64,000 nt of DNA from Synergistaceae bacterium (GTDB lineage: Bacteria; Synergistota; Synergistia; Synergistales; Aminobacteriaceae): assembly GCA_017439345.1 (NCBI GenBank), contig JAFSJJ010000016.1:62001-126000 (forward strand), written 5' to 3'. The number at the start of each line of letters is the position of its first letter. The stretch's first letter is position 1. Under the pieces are notes generated by a model, which was given only the letters and a program-made list of their open reading frames with translations, did not search any database and was not told the DNA's origin. A program made the position numbers and the translations under genes. This document shows positions 37,155-45,950 of this stretch, one piece after another.

Positions 37155-37991
37155 TTATTTCTTGCGCTCATTAAAAACTTCATTGGCAATCCTCAAAGCG
37201 TTTAACGTTCTCGGAAATCCTATATAGGGATTCATTGTCGTGATTACCCCGATAACTTCTTCTTGCGTTGCACCGGAGTCAAGAGTCCCTATTACGTGCG
37301 ATTTATACTGCGCTTCAGCTGTTCCAAGCGTGCCTATTACTGCCATTGTCAACATTTCACGCATTTTATAATTCAGAGTCCCTCTTGTATAAGTATCTCC
37401 GAAACAAAATGCTGAAAGATTATCCTGCAAATGTTTCTGATAGTCAGGAGTCGAGTCTCTCATTTTGTTAATGCGTTCTCCGTATGCGTTGACCTGAAAA
37501 GCTAATCCCTTCTCGAACCTGTCCGAGTCCGTCGTAGTTCCCTGATTCTCAAGAGGCAGCTTTATCCCGTTATCCTCGAAGACTTCATTAGCGACATCAA
37601 GGGCCTCGAAAACTTTCGGAAATCCGATATAGGGCGCAACATGATACAACGCTTCACGAATCTCAATAGGCTTGACGTTCAAAGCAAGTGAACCTTCAAC
37701 AGCGCGCTTCAGAAATTTATAGTTCTGGTTAGTCGTAAGCACCACGATTGTAATTAATTGGCGTTCTGTGTCAGTGAGCTTTATCTGCCGTGATAAATCG
37801 CCGTAAATATATTTTTTCATGACTGCGAATAATTCAGGGTCTTCTTTCTCTGAGTCAAAAATTTTATTTCCGTGCATCTTCGTATAATTCTCATCGGCAA
37901 GTTTAGCTCTGTCATAGCCTTCTAACGTACTCGCAAATACAGACATGGCGGATAACATTAAACACAACGCAGAAATTATTACGATTCTCAT
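37155..37991 (-). CDS. Secreted carboxymuconolactone decarboxylase-family protein (two CMD domains)
   Basis: 278 residues. A signal peptide (MRIVIISALCLMLSAMSVFA) is followed by two AhpD/CMD-like helical domains, about residues 55-140 and 175-275. Each has the pattern ETITRE-like helix, then IEIREALYHVAPYIGFPKV or EEVIGVITTMNPYIGFPRT. The CxxC of peroxidatic AhpD proteins is absent, so peroxidase activity is unlikely. It lies 3 bases after the hydrolase gene and shares its MerR-type promoter. Decarboxylase function is not proved by the fold. Confidence 0.88.
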   Translation of the reverse strand: MRIVIISALCLMLSAMSVFASTLEGYDRAKLADENYTKMHGNKIFDSEKEDPELFAVMKKYIYGDLSRQIKLTDTERQLITIVVLTTNQNYKFLKRAVEGSLALNVKPIEIREALYHVAPYIGFPKVFEALDVANEVFEDNGIKLPLENQGTTTDSDRFEKGLAFQVNAYGERINKMRDSTPDYQKHLQDNLSAFCFGDTYTRGTLNYKMREMLTMAVIGTLGTAEAQYKSHVIGTLDSGATQEEVIGVITTMNPYIGFPRTLNALRIANEVFNERKK

Positions 37992-37994
37992 GAA

Positions 37995-39083
37995 TTAAAG
38001 AGTCCTCCCGAAAAATTCTTTGAGTTTGCTGACTTCCTGCTCTACAAATTCAGGAACATAATAAGTCTGGATATGATACGCACCGGGAATCAAGAATAAT
38101 TCTTTGTCATCAGTCCCTGAAGCCTTCTCGATAGCGTCTTCGCTCATGTAAAGAGAGTCCGCGATACTTCCTGCCATCATCAATAAAGGCACGTTGATTA
38201 ATTTCACATTGTCAGCAGCGTCCCACATCATTAACTCGCTGAGACTTGCACGGGTATATTCAAACGTTGAGTTTGGGTGCCTGTGAGTCTTTCCGTAATA
38301 TTTCATGCCTTCACGGTAAAGATCATTTGCGATTTTTGCAATGCCTTCATCAGTCAGAGCGTCAAAATCTACTGTACCAGCTGCCAAAATTTCGCCCTTT
38401 ATCTGAGCCGACCTCGCTTCACTGGCCTGCTTTAATCTCTCCTGAACGTCTTTAATCTGCGCGCTCATGTAACCTTCACGTCTGACTCTTCCTGAGTTGA
38501 ACATGCTCAACGTTGCAACAGCTTTGACTCGTTTTTCAGACTTTGCAGCGTTCAGGGTATAACCGCCTCCCCCGCAGATTCCTAACATGCCGATTCGATT
38601 TATATCTACTCCGGGATAAATCGTTAATAAATCGACCATGCCGTGAATATCTTCTGTCCTAAAAAACGGAATATCTGTATGTCTGGGTTCTCCTCCGCTC
38701 TCACCTTGATAGGCAGCATCAGCCGCTACAGTTATATAGCCTAACTCAGCGAGCCTCTGGGCAAAGAGTCCTGCAACCTGTTCTTTGACTCCGCCGTTGG
38801 GATGAGCTACAGTAACAGCAGGATATTTTTTAGACGCGTCATAATCCGCCGGTGTGTAGACATTCGCAGCGATCTTGATTCCGTTAAGCTCGTAACTAAT
38901 AGGGTGAACGTTGACCTTGCCTTTTACGTTCTCAGTTAATGCCCCGCCGTAGACAAAACCGAATTGATTTCCGTTATAGGGTGTAGGCTTTCTCTCCTCG
39001 AAACTCTTAACAGGCTTCATGTCAGCAAACGCTGTCCCTGAAAGCGCGAATAACATAACTATTAAACATATTGTAATTCTCAC
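37995..39083 (-). CDS. Secreted alpha/beta-hydrolase, dienelactone hydrolase-like
   Basis: 362 residues from a GTG at 39083, chosen because GGAGG precedes it by nine bases, a signal peptide follows (MRITICLIVMLFALSGTAFA), and the promoter at 39116-39146 lies upstream. A longer frame to 39191 would start before that promoter. VTVAHPNGGVKEQ forms the oxyanion region. RIGMLGICGGGGYTL places Cys in the nucleophile elbow, as in dienelactone hydrolases, and the late GAYHIQTYYVP gives the His. The substrate is unknown. It forms a two-gene operon with the CMD protein. Confidence 0.86.
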   Translation of the reverse strand: MRITICLIVMLFALSGTAFADMKPVKSFEERKPTPYNGNQFGFVYGGALTENVKGKVNVHPISYELNGIKIAANVYTPADYDASKKYPAVTVAHPNGGVKEQVAGLFAQRLAELGYITVAADAAYQGESGGEPRHTDIPFFRTEDIHGMVDLLTIYPGVDINRIGMLGICGGGGYTLNAAKSEKRVKAVATLSMFNSGRVRREGYMSAQIKDVQERLKQASEARSAQIKGEILAAGTVDFDALTDEGIAKIANDLYREGMKYYGKTHRHPNSTFEYTRASLSELMMWDAADNVKLINVPLLMMAGSIADSLYMSEDAIEKASGTDDKELFLIPGAYHIQTYYVPEFVEQEVSKLKEFFGRTL

Positions 39084-39115
39084 GATAAACGGCCTCCGTA
39101 ATAAAAATTTTCGTG

Positions 39116-39146
39116 AGTATAACAACAGGTTGTAGCTATCGGTCAA
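39116..39146 (-). promoter_or_regulatory. MerR-type promoter (19-bp spacer) for the hydrolase/CMD operon
   Basis: On the minus strand, TTGACC (39141-39146), 19 bases, then TATACT (39116-39121). It shares TTGACCGATAG and TTGTTA with the promoter at 36614-36644. The spacer contains the small dyad ACAAC-CT-GTTGT. Confidence 0.72.
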
Positions 39147-39150
39147 ATTT

Positions 39151-39774
39151 TTACTTCCTTGCAAGAACCATCGTCCACGCAAATAAATCATGATGAGAAG
39201 CTCTTACTTCAGAAAATCCTGAGTGTCTCAAATATTTTTCGAGTTCAACAGGTGTATAAGTGTTCATGCCGTCAATTCTCTGCTTGAACCATTGAGTAAT
39301 TTTGTCTTCGCCGTCAGATTCGCAGACTATCATGAAGTACCCGCCGTTTTTTAATATCCCTGCAACATTCCTGAAGCATTTATCAAGGTCAGGCCAGAAA
39401 TATATGGTCTCAAAGGCAGCAGCTAAATCAAATTTTCCGGCTTCAAGTTTCAAGTCTGACACATCGCCTTCAATTACTGTCATTCTACCGGATTGAATCA
39501 TTGCAGCGTTATTCTTCTTCGTCTTCTCGACTGACAAGGGCGAATAATCAACAGCTGTTAATTTTGCTTCAGGATATTTTTTCAGGAGTTCTCCGGCATC
39601 TCTTCCGTTTCCGCAGCCAAGTTCGGCTATTTCAAGAGGGGCAGGAATATCAAGCAGAGACATCGCCCAGTCCGCTATTTTCGAGTGTCCTAAACTCATT
39701 CCGTTAAGCATTAATTTCCCCAAAAATCCTTCAGGTTTCCTTGTCTGGTTAATAAACTTTCTGAAGAGTCCCAT
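39151..39774 (-). CDS. Class I SAM-dependent methyltransferase
   Basis: 207 residues from the ATG at 39774. The ATG at 39792 overlaps the ribosome site GGAGG, so the later codon is preferred. Methyltransferase motif I is IAELGCGNGRDAGEL, the acidic motif II TAVDYSPLS, then IEGDVSDLKL and FDLAAAFETIYFWPDL. It resembles small UbiE/type-11 enzymes; the acceptor is unknown. No partner gene is evident. It sits upstream of, and partly shares its 3' flank with, the second MerR-type promoter. Confidence 0.87.
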   Translation of the reverse strand: MGLFRKFINQTRKPEGFLGKLMLNGMSLGHSKIADWAMSLLDIPAPLEIAELGCGNGRDAGELLKKYPEAKLTAVDYSPLSVEKTKKNNAAMIQSGRMTVIEGDVSDLKLEAGKFDLAAAFETIYFWPDLDKCFRNVAGILKNGGYFMIVCESDGEDKITQWFKQRIDGMNTYTPVELEKYLRHSGFSEVRASHHDLFAWTMVLARK

Positions 39775-39877
39775 AAAAAATTTTTCCTCCATTTAGTAAT
39801 TAATAATTTAAGCATAATAAATAAAGAAAAAAGTTTTAGCCCTCAAAATTTTTATCATTATAACATTGCAATAAAAA

Positions 39878-39906
39878 ACTGCCTCACGCATTAAACATGA
39901 AGCAGT
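39878..39906 (-). terminator. Terminator of the argCBD operon
   Basis: ACTGCCTCA (39878-39886) pairs with TGAAGCAGT (39898-39906). On the minus strand it is followed by TTTTTTATT. Confidence 0.82.
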
Positions 39907-39932
39907 AAATATATAACTCGTAACTTCAGAAC

Positions 39933-41093
39933 TTACTTGCAGCAGGTTTTAATCACATCAGCAGCCCTTGCTAATAAATCATCAGGAATATTCAGAGCCG
40001 GAAGAAGTCTCACCCTGTCTTTTGCAGTAAGACATAACACGCCGTTTTTCATGCACTCATTCACTACGTCTTTTGCGGGCTTTGAAGTCTTGAGTCCAAT
40101 CATGAGTCCCATTCCTGAGACCTGCTCTATTCCCTGAGAATTTGCGAACGCGTCAAATAAAAATTTGCTCTTGACTCTGACACCTGATAATAATTTCTCG
40201 TCAATACGCTCAAGAATGCTTACGGCTCCGGCAGCTGCGACAGGATTCCCCCCGAAAGTCGAACCGTGATCGCCGGGCTTTAACGTATCCTTGACCTTAT
40301 CACCCATTAACGTAGCTCCGAAGGGAAGACCTCCCGCGAGTCCCTTTGCTGTCGAGACTACATCAGGCTGAATATCATAATTCATGTAGCTGTATAACAT
40401 TCCTGAACGCCCGTTGCCTGTCTGGACTTCATCGACGATTAATATTATGTCATTATCCTTTGCAAAATCTGCAACTTTTTTCACGTAATCAGGATTTAAA
40501 GCAATGACTCCGCCCTCGCCTTGAACGCACTCTATCATGATCGCTGCTGTCTTGTGAATTTTCGCGTATGACTCAATCTCGCTGAAATTGTCTGCCTCAG
40601 CATGAACGAATCCCGGAGTCAACGGCCTGAATAATTCGTGATAATGAACCTGCCCCGTAGCTGAAAGAGTCGTTAATGTCCTGCCGTGAAATGAATTTCT
40701 AAGAGTAATAATCGTGTAATAGTCCGGGCCTTTGGTGTCAGCCGCATATTTTCTAGCAACTTTTATAGCGCACTCGTTGGCTTCTGCCCCTGAATTCGAG
40801 AAAAATACGCGCTTCATTCCTGTACGTTCGCATAAAATCTTAGCGACCTTAACACAAGGCTCAGTGTAATATAAATTTGACATGTGCTGAACCTTGCATA
40901 ACTGCTCATAAACTGCACTGCGCCAAATTTCATCGCTGACTCCGAAAGAATTTACTGCTATTCCTGAAGTCATATCTATATAATCTTTTCCGTCAATGTC
41001 CGTAACTATCGAGCCATGACCCGAAACTATTACGATTGGGAATCTGTTATAAGTACCTGCAATATATTCTTTGTCCTGTTCCTGAATGTTCAT
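39933..41093 (-). CDS. argD: Acetylornithine aminotransferase
   Basis: 386 residues from the ATG at 41093, preceded by AGGAGG at the end of argB; a longer frame to 41144 runs into argB. Class III aminotransferase: DGKDYIDMTSGIAVNSFG, FFSNSGAEANECAIKVAR, SFHGRT, LIVDEVQTGNGRSG, the PLP lysine in STAKGLAGGLPFGA, and HGSTFGGNPVAAA. It makes N-acetylornithine from the semialdehyde in arginine synthesis. It is the third gene of argC-argB-argD. A related ornithine or succinyl-diaminopimelate activity is possible. Confidence 0.93.
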   Translation of the reverse strand: MNIQEQDKEYIAGTYNRFPIVIVSGHGSIVTDIDGKDYIDMTSGIAVNSFGVSDEIWRSAVYEQLCKVQHMSNLYYTEPCVKVAKILCERTGMKRVFFSNSGAEANECAIKVARKYAADTKGPDYYTIITLRNSFHGRTLTTLSATGQVHYHELFRPLTPGFVHAEADNFSEIESYAKIHKTAAIMIECVQGEGGVIALNPDYVKKVADFAKDNDIILIVDEVQTGNGRSGMLYSYMNYDIQPDVVSTAKGLAGGLPFGATLMGDKVKDTLKPGDHGSTFGGNPVAAAGAVSILERIDEKLLSGVRVKSKFLFDAFANSQGIEQVSGMGLMIGLKTSKPAKDVVNECMKNGVLCLTAKDRVRLLPALNIPDDLLARAADVIKTCCK

Positions 41094-41112
41094 GAGTAAT
41101 AAAATCCTCCTG

Positions 41113-41961
41113 TTACTTAACAAACATTGTGCCTGCTCCCTCATCTGTTAATAGCTCTATTAATATCGAGTGAGGGACTCTGCCGTCCATTATTATCACT
41201 TTATTAACGCCTTCTGTTATAGCTTTGATGCAGCATTCAGCCTTTGGAATCATTCCGCCTGATATGACTCCGGACTCTCTTAACTCTTGAGCCTCGTTAA
41301 TGCTTATTTGCGATATTAAGCTCGAAGGGTCGTTGATGTCGCGTAAAATTCCTGCTATGTCGGTCATCATGATTAATCTTTCAGCGTGTAAAGCTCCTGC
41401 AACGTATGCCGCTGCCGTATCTCCGTTGATGTTGTAAATTTCGCCGTCCTCACCTGCTGCTATAGTGCTTATGACCGGGATATAATTTTTCGCTAGCAAA
41501 TCATTCACGCAGTCAGGATTTATTTTAGTGATTTCGCCTACAAGTCCGAGCCTTGAGTCTTTGCACTTGGCCTCTATTAATCTATCATCGATTCCAGAAA
41601 GTCCGATTGCCCGGCCTCCTTTTGACTCAAGCAAATTAACGAGCGATTTATTTACTTTGCCAGCTAATACCATTTGAACAACATCAATAGTTTCTTGATC
41701 CGTGACTCTGAGTCCGTCAACAAATTCCGGTTTCTTGCCTAGTTTATTCATTAACGCGTTAATCTCCGGTCCGCCTCCGTGAACAAGGACTACTTTAACG
41801 CCCGTGAGCCACAGCAAAATAATATCTTCCATGACTTGCTGCTTTAAAGTCTCGCTGGTCATAGCATTTCCGCCGTACTTCACAACTACTGTTTTCCCTG
41901 TGTATTGCCTTATATACGGGAGAGCCTGAACGAGAATCCCCGCGCGTTCTGAAGCTGTCAT
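41113..41961 (-). CDS. argB: Acetylglutamate kinase
   Basis: 282 residues of the amino-acid kinase fold. KTVVVKYGGNAM and VKVVLVHGGGPEINALM form the nucleotide and substrate loops. GLSGIDDRLIEAK and YNINGDTAAAYVAGAL follow, and SGGMIPKAECCIKAI is near the end. It phosphorylates N-acetylglutamate, the second step of arginine synthesis and usually the feedback-controlled one. The N-terminal helix associated with arginine-sensitive hexamers is present (LVQALPYIRQYTGK). It follows argC by 6 bases and precedes argD. Confidence 0.95.
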   Translation of the reverse strand: MTASERAGILVQALPYIRQYTGKTVVVKYGGNAMTSETLKQQVMEDIILLWLTGVKVVLVHGGGPEINALMNKLGKKPEFVDGLRVTDQETIDVVQMVLAGKVNKSLVNLLESKGGRAIGLSGIDDRLIEAKCKDSRLGLVGEITKINPDCVNDLLAKNYIPVISTIAAGEDGEIYNINGDTAAAYVAGALHAERLIMMTDIAGILRDINDPSSLISQISINEAQELRESGVISGGMIPKAECCIKAITEGVNKVIIMDGRVPHSILIELLTDEGAGTMFVK

Positions 41962-41967
41962 GTTATC

Positions 41968-42903
41968 TTACCTCCTGAGCTTGAGTCCTGTTGACTCATC
42001 GATATGCATTAATATATTCATGTTCTGGATTGCTGCACCTGAAGCACCCTTGCCGAGATTATCGAATCTGGAAATTAATAATATTCGCTCATCGTTGCCT
42101 TTAACGATAATTTCTAGATCATCAAAACCTGCGAACGCTCCGGCTGAGATAAACGCTCCTTCATTGAAAGAGTCAGACTCAGAATAATAAACAAGTCCGG
42201 ATTTGTAATAATCAGCATAGACTTTCTTGATGTCGTTAATATTGCCGTTAATATCATTGCCGTAAAGTGTAATAGTAACTTCCATTCCTGCATAATAATC
42301 GCAGACTATCGGGCAGAATATCGGAGCATTCACTAACCCGCACAACTTTTGCATTTCCGGTAAGTGCTTATGACTCTGTGAAATTCCGTACTGTCTGGGA
42401 GCGTCAAGCAATTTATTTCGGTCAGGTGATTCGTACTCAGCAATCATCTTTTTCCCTCCGCCTGAGTAGCCGGTTAATGAGAAGCATGAAAGTTTTGCAG
42501 TATTCTTTATGATTCCCTTCTGAACTAGGGGAGCAGCTAACACTATGAAACCTGTAGCATGACAGCCGGGATTTGCTACACGTTTTGAGGCTTGAATTTT
42601 CTCTCTTTGGCCTTCGAGTTCAGGAAGTCCGTACACCCAGTTATCATTAACCCTGTGAGCCGTTGACGTGTCAATAATTGCAGTGTGTGAATTCTCAACG
42701 AGTGAAGCCGACTCTTTTGCTGCGTCATCAGGTAAACACAAGAACGCTATATCAGAATTATTTAATGCGTCACGTCTTGCGTTAGAATCTTTTCGTAACT
42801 CGTCAGATAATGTGATTAACTCAATGTCTTCGCGCTGTGAAAGTCTCTCGTGAATCCTGAGTCCTGTAGTTCCTGCGCTGCCGTCAATAAAAATCTTAGT
42901 CAT
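41968..42903 (-). CDS. argC: N-acetyl-gamma-glutamyl-phosphate reductase (type 2)
   Basis: 311 residues from the ATG at 42903 (MTKIFIDGSAGTTGLRI); a GTG five codons earlier is the alternative. The NADP loop is DGSAGTTGLR, the catalytic Cys is in VANPGCHATGF, and SLTGYSGGGKKMI and SQSHKHLPEM follow. The short form belongs to the type 2 ArgC group rather than the longer E. coli-like group. It reduces acetylglutamyl phosphate to the semialdehyde. It is the first gene of argC-argB-argD. Confidence 0.93.
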   Translation of the reverse strand: MTKIFIDGSAGTTGLRIHERLSQREDIELITLSDELRKDSNARRDALNNSDIAFLCLPDDAAKESASLVENSHTAIIDTSTAHRVNDNWVYGLPELEGQREKIQASKRVANPGCHATGFIVLAAPLVQKGIIKNTAKLSCFSLTGYSGGGKKMIAEYESPDRNKLLDAPRQYGISQSHKHLPEMQKLCGLVNAPIFCPIVCDYYAGMEVTITLYGNDINGNINDIKKVYADYYKSGLVYYSESDSFNEGAFISAGAFAGFDDLEIIVKGNDERILLISRFDNLGKGASGAAIQNMNILMHIDESTGLKLRR

Positions 42904-43003
42904 GAAATTATCTATCACTCCATAAAATTTTAATTTCGCGTATTATAAATGAAAAGTGAATTTTTTGTCAAAAGTTTTGTGAATTAGTGAACGGTAATTA
43001 AAT

Positions 43004-44338
43004 TTATTTTCCGACACAGAACCTATTAAACATGTTGTCTAATAACTCATCGCCCGCGTCTAGGCCAAGTACCCGCAGTAATAATATTCTTGCTGAGTTA
43101 ATTAGCCCTGCTGTGATGTCCTCGCCCTCTTGATTTATGATTGAATGCCTTGCTTCTGTGAGTGAAATTAGACTCTCTCTCAGGTCTTCAAGCTGTCCTG
43201 CTGAGATATTAAGCCCGTTCGTTAATAAAGAGTCATTGCAGGATTTCTCGTATATTAACGCTTTGAGTTCATCGAGTCCCGTTAAAGTCTTTGCTGATAC
43301 ATAAACTTTTTCGCATGAAGTATTTACTTGAGTCGTTACCGGTGTCAAGTCTGCTTTGTTGAAGATTAATATAGTTCTTGAAGAGTCAAGAGAGTCAATA
43401 AAATTTTTCTCGTCCTGAGTTAATCCCCGTGAGCTGTCTATCACGTAAAGGCACAAATCAGAGTTCGTTAATGCCTCTTGAGCGAGCTTTACCCCTTGAG
43501 CCTCGATAACGTTATCAGTGTCCCTGAGTCCTGCTGTATCTGACAATGTAACCGGCAGACCGTTAATGATAATGCCCTCTTGAATAATATCTCGTGTAGT
43601 GCCGGGTATGTCCGTAACGATTGCGCGATTCTTTCGTAAGAGTGCGTTAAGTAATGATGACTTGCCCACGTTCGGCGAACCTGCAATAACTGCCTTGATT
43701 CCGTTCTGAAGCGTCAAACCTGCCTGACAGCGCGATAATAAATCCCTAAGACGTGTGATAACTCCTTCAAGTTCAGGAAGTACAGAGTCATTAAATGCTT
43801 CTCCTTCCGGGAAATCTAAATTTATCTCGATGTTACTCTGTATGTTCAATATTTCACCGTGAATGTGCTTTATCTCCCCTGAAAGTTCGCCTGTTAGAGT
43901 CCTTGCTGCCGCGTGGAGTGCTTCGAGGCTCTTTGACTTGATGAGGCTTAAGACTCCTTCTGCCTGTGATAAGTCTATTCGTGAGTTAATAAATGCCCGT
44001 CTCGTGAATTCTCCGGGCTGGGCTAATCTTGCACCGTTCGAGAGCAATAACTCTAAACATGTTCGAGCTATCAATATTCCCCCGTGAGTGTGAATCTCGC
44101 AAATGTCTTCGCCCGTGTAAGTCTTAGGCTTCGTGAAGTGAACTGCTAATACTCGATCGATTATATTACCAGACTCATCTATTAAGTTCGTTAAATATAA
44201 TTTTCCTGATGAGTCAAAATTTTTTCGCGTTAAGAATTTCCCTGCAATATTAAAAGCGTCAGGCCCGGAGACCCTGATTATTGCGATGCCTCCTTCGCCC
44301 AACGCCGTAGAAATTGCCGCGATTGTGTCATTGAGCAT
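43004..44338 (-). CDS. mnmE: tRNA modification GTPase MnmE
   Basis: 444 residues. The N-terminal folate-binding domain opens with DTIAAISTALGEGGIAIIRVSG. The helical domain is interrupted by a G domain with AGSPNVGKSSLLNALL (P-loop), DIPGTTRD, DTAGLRDT and FNKADL. The C-terminus FNRFCVGK is the family signature. With MnmG it installs the carboxymethylaminomethyl group at U34 of some tRNAs. The same position is thiolated by MnmA, also encoded in this window. The CCA-like gene stops one base before its start, so the two are coupled. Confidence 0.97.
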   Translation of the reverse strand: MLNDTIAAISTALGEGGIAIIRVSGPDAFNIAGKFLTRKNFDSSGKLYLTNLIDESGNIIDRVLAVHFTKPKTYTGEDICEIHTHGGILIARTCLELLLSNGARLAQPGEFTRRAFINSRIDLSQAEGVLSLIKSKSLEALHAAARTLTGELSGEIKHIHGEILNIQSNIEINLDFPEGEAFNDSVLPELEGVITRLRDLLSRCQAGLTLQNGIKAVIAGSPNVGKSSLLNALLRKNRAIVTDIPGTTRDIIQEGIIINGLPVTLSDTAGLRDTDNVIEAQGVKLAQEALTNSDLCLYVIDSSRGLTQDEKNFIDSLDSSRTILIFNKADLTPVTTQVNTSCEKVYVSAKTLTGLDELKALIYEKSCNDSLLTNGLNISAGQLEDLRESLISLTEARHSIINQEGEDITAGLINSARILLLRVLGLDAGDELLDNMFNRFCVGK

Positions 44339-45631
44339 TTATGCTGACTGATCCTTGAGCCATGCTTCAGCCGCTGCCCTGCTTGAGACTTCGCCCGTTC
44401 CTACTGCCATATCGAGTCCGTCAAGTAACTCGCCTACACGCTTGCCGGGTTTCATGTTAAGCAAGCTCATAACTTCACGTCCTGTCAAGTATCTTGTTGA
44501 GCCTTCCGTCTGAAGAGCAACGTTGTTAAATCTCCTCATTACCTGCTTCAAGTTCCAGTGATTATTTTCGAGGACTTCTTTATATTTGTCATAGAAACCT
44601 TCAGCAATTGCAACGCTCATAGCAAACTGTAACGCTATTTTGGTGCCCTCCTGAGTAAATTCCAGGACATCGCGGCAGAAACTCTTTTCACTAATGGGCT
44701 TGTAGAAGTCTTTGTAATATTTTATTATCGAAAGGACTTCATTAATCGTCTCAGAAGGAATATTCCAGCGGGTCATATATTCATTAATTAACCTGTCAGC
44801 CTGTTTAGTCCTGTCGCTGCCGTCAAGAGTCTTGATTCCAACATGCCCGAGTAAGCCTGCGAGAACAAATGCATCGCTCTGCATCTCTTTATTCGTGTCA
44901 AGTCCCTCTTCGATTATACGCAATATGTTAAGCACATGATCATAAACGCTGAGCCCTGTATTCTTGCCGTCAGGAACATAGCGCAGGTCGTCAAGCTCCT
45001 TCAGGAAGAACTGAATGAGATTATAATCTTCGCACATGCTGATAAATCTATAGGGTCTCCTCTGAATACCCTTTAATATCTCGCGTCCCCAGCGTTCGGC
45101 AGGAATATTCTTCATTCTGTCCGAGTTAGTCTCGAGGAATTTTCTTACATCGCTTGAAGTCTTCCAGAAAATATCCATTTCGAGTTCAGCAGCAAATCTC
45201 AGCATTCGTAATATTCGCAACGGGTCAGCATTGATTAACTCAACGTTATCGCCCGTAAGTCTTATTACTTTATTGCGTATATCAAATCTGCCTCCGAACG
45301 GGTCAACAACTCCGCCGTCGGATCTTACTGCAATAGCTTCAATGCTCAAATCACGATGCTCTAAATCTTCCTCAATCGTAGAACCCCTGAGAGAAAACGC
45401 CCTGAACTCTGCACCGAGAATTTCGCCTCTTAATGCCGGATAAGCTCCCCTTGCATCGACTGAACCAGTTCCCAAAGCCATTGCAACGCTGTATAAGTCT
45501 TTAGAGTCAATAGCAAGCGTAATTACTTCGGGCTGGACTCCCATTTCAATCATTCTGACTGTATCGCCTACGAGCCAGACTTTTGCTCCTGTTTCCTCTA
45601 TCTTCTTGAGGACATCTAAATAATTGCGCAT
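44339..45631 (-). CDS. CCA/poly(A) polymerase-family protein with altered catalytic site
   Basis: 430 residues from the ATG at 45631 (GAGGAG lies immediately before the other ATG at 45640, too close to serve it). The fold is class II nucleotidyltransferase. IEEDLEHRDLSIEAIAV, DPFGGRFDIRNKVIRL, NADPLRILRMLRFAAEL and an HD-like region (YDHVLNILRIIEEGL) match CCA-adding enzymes. However, the N-terminal signature reads WLVGDTVRMIEMGVQPEVITLAI instead of LVGGxVRDxLLG..DxD. The second Gly and the two catalytic Asp are missing. It may therefore be inactive, or an RNA-binding factor. It is coupled to mnmE. Confidence 0.85.
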   Translation of the reverse strand: MRNYLDVLKKIEETGAKVWLVGDTVRMIEMGVQPEVITLAIDSKDLYSVAMALGTGSVDARGAYPALRGEILGAEFRAFSLRGSTIEEDLEHRDLSIEAIAVRSDGGVVDPFGGRFDIRNKVIRLTGDNVELINADPLRILRMLRFAAELEMDIFWKTSSDVRKFLETNSDRMKNIPAERWGREILKGIQRRPYRFISMCEDYNLIQFFLKELDDLRYVPDGKNTGLSVYDHVLNILRIIEEGLDTNKEMQSDAFVLAGLLGHVGIKTLDGSDRTKQADRLINEYMTRWNIPSETINEVLSIIKYYKDFYKPISEKSFCRDVLEFTQEGTKIALQFAMSVAIAEGFYDKYKEVLENNHWNLKQVMRRFNNVALQTEGSTRYLTGREVMSLLNMKPGKRVGELLDGLDMAVGTGEVSSRAAAEAWLKDQSA

Positions 45632-45762
45632 AAAAATCATCTCCTCGTGTTAATTTGTAAATTATATTTTTTACCGGGTAATTAAAGACTCTTCTCGCGT
45701 GAACAGCGCGTAAAATCAAGCTCAAGCCTTAACCCGATTTGTTACCGTATTTATTGCTGTGA

Positions 45763-45894
45763 TTAGTGTCCGTGCCGTACAGCTGTCTGACTCAACGCAT
45801 CGCCGCAGATGAATTTGTCATTAGCCTTAGGTAAATTCAGTGCCATAGGCTTCCACATGATTCCAGTTCTTATAAATCCTAGTTTTATTCCCAT
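45763..45894 (-). CDS. Possible small protein, 43 residues
   Basis: In the 310-base gap between the CCA-like gene and the cytidylate-kinase-like gene there is a frame from ATG 45894 to TAA 45763 that starts MGIKLGFIRTGIMWKPMALN and ends VRHGH. AAAGGA lies about 11 bases upstream. It has two Cys-free hydrophobic patches followed by one Cys and a His-rich end. No homologue is recognised. It may be translated downstream of the kinase-like gene, but chance is not excluded. Confidence 0.4.
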   Translation of the reverse strand: MGIKLGFIRTGIMWKPMALNLPKANDKFICGDALSQTAVRHGH

Positions 45895-45950
45895 GATTCA
45901 TGAATTCCTTTCACGTTAAATTAACTTATTCTGTAATGGATGCTTTTATT

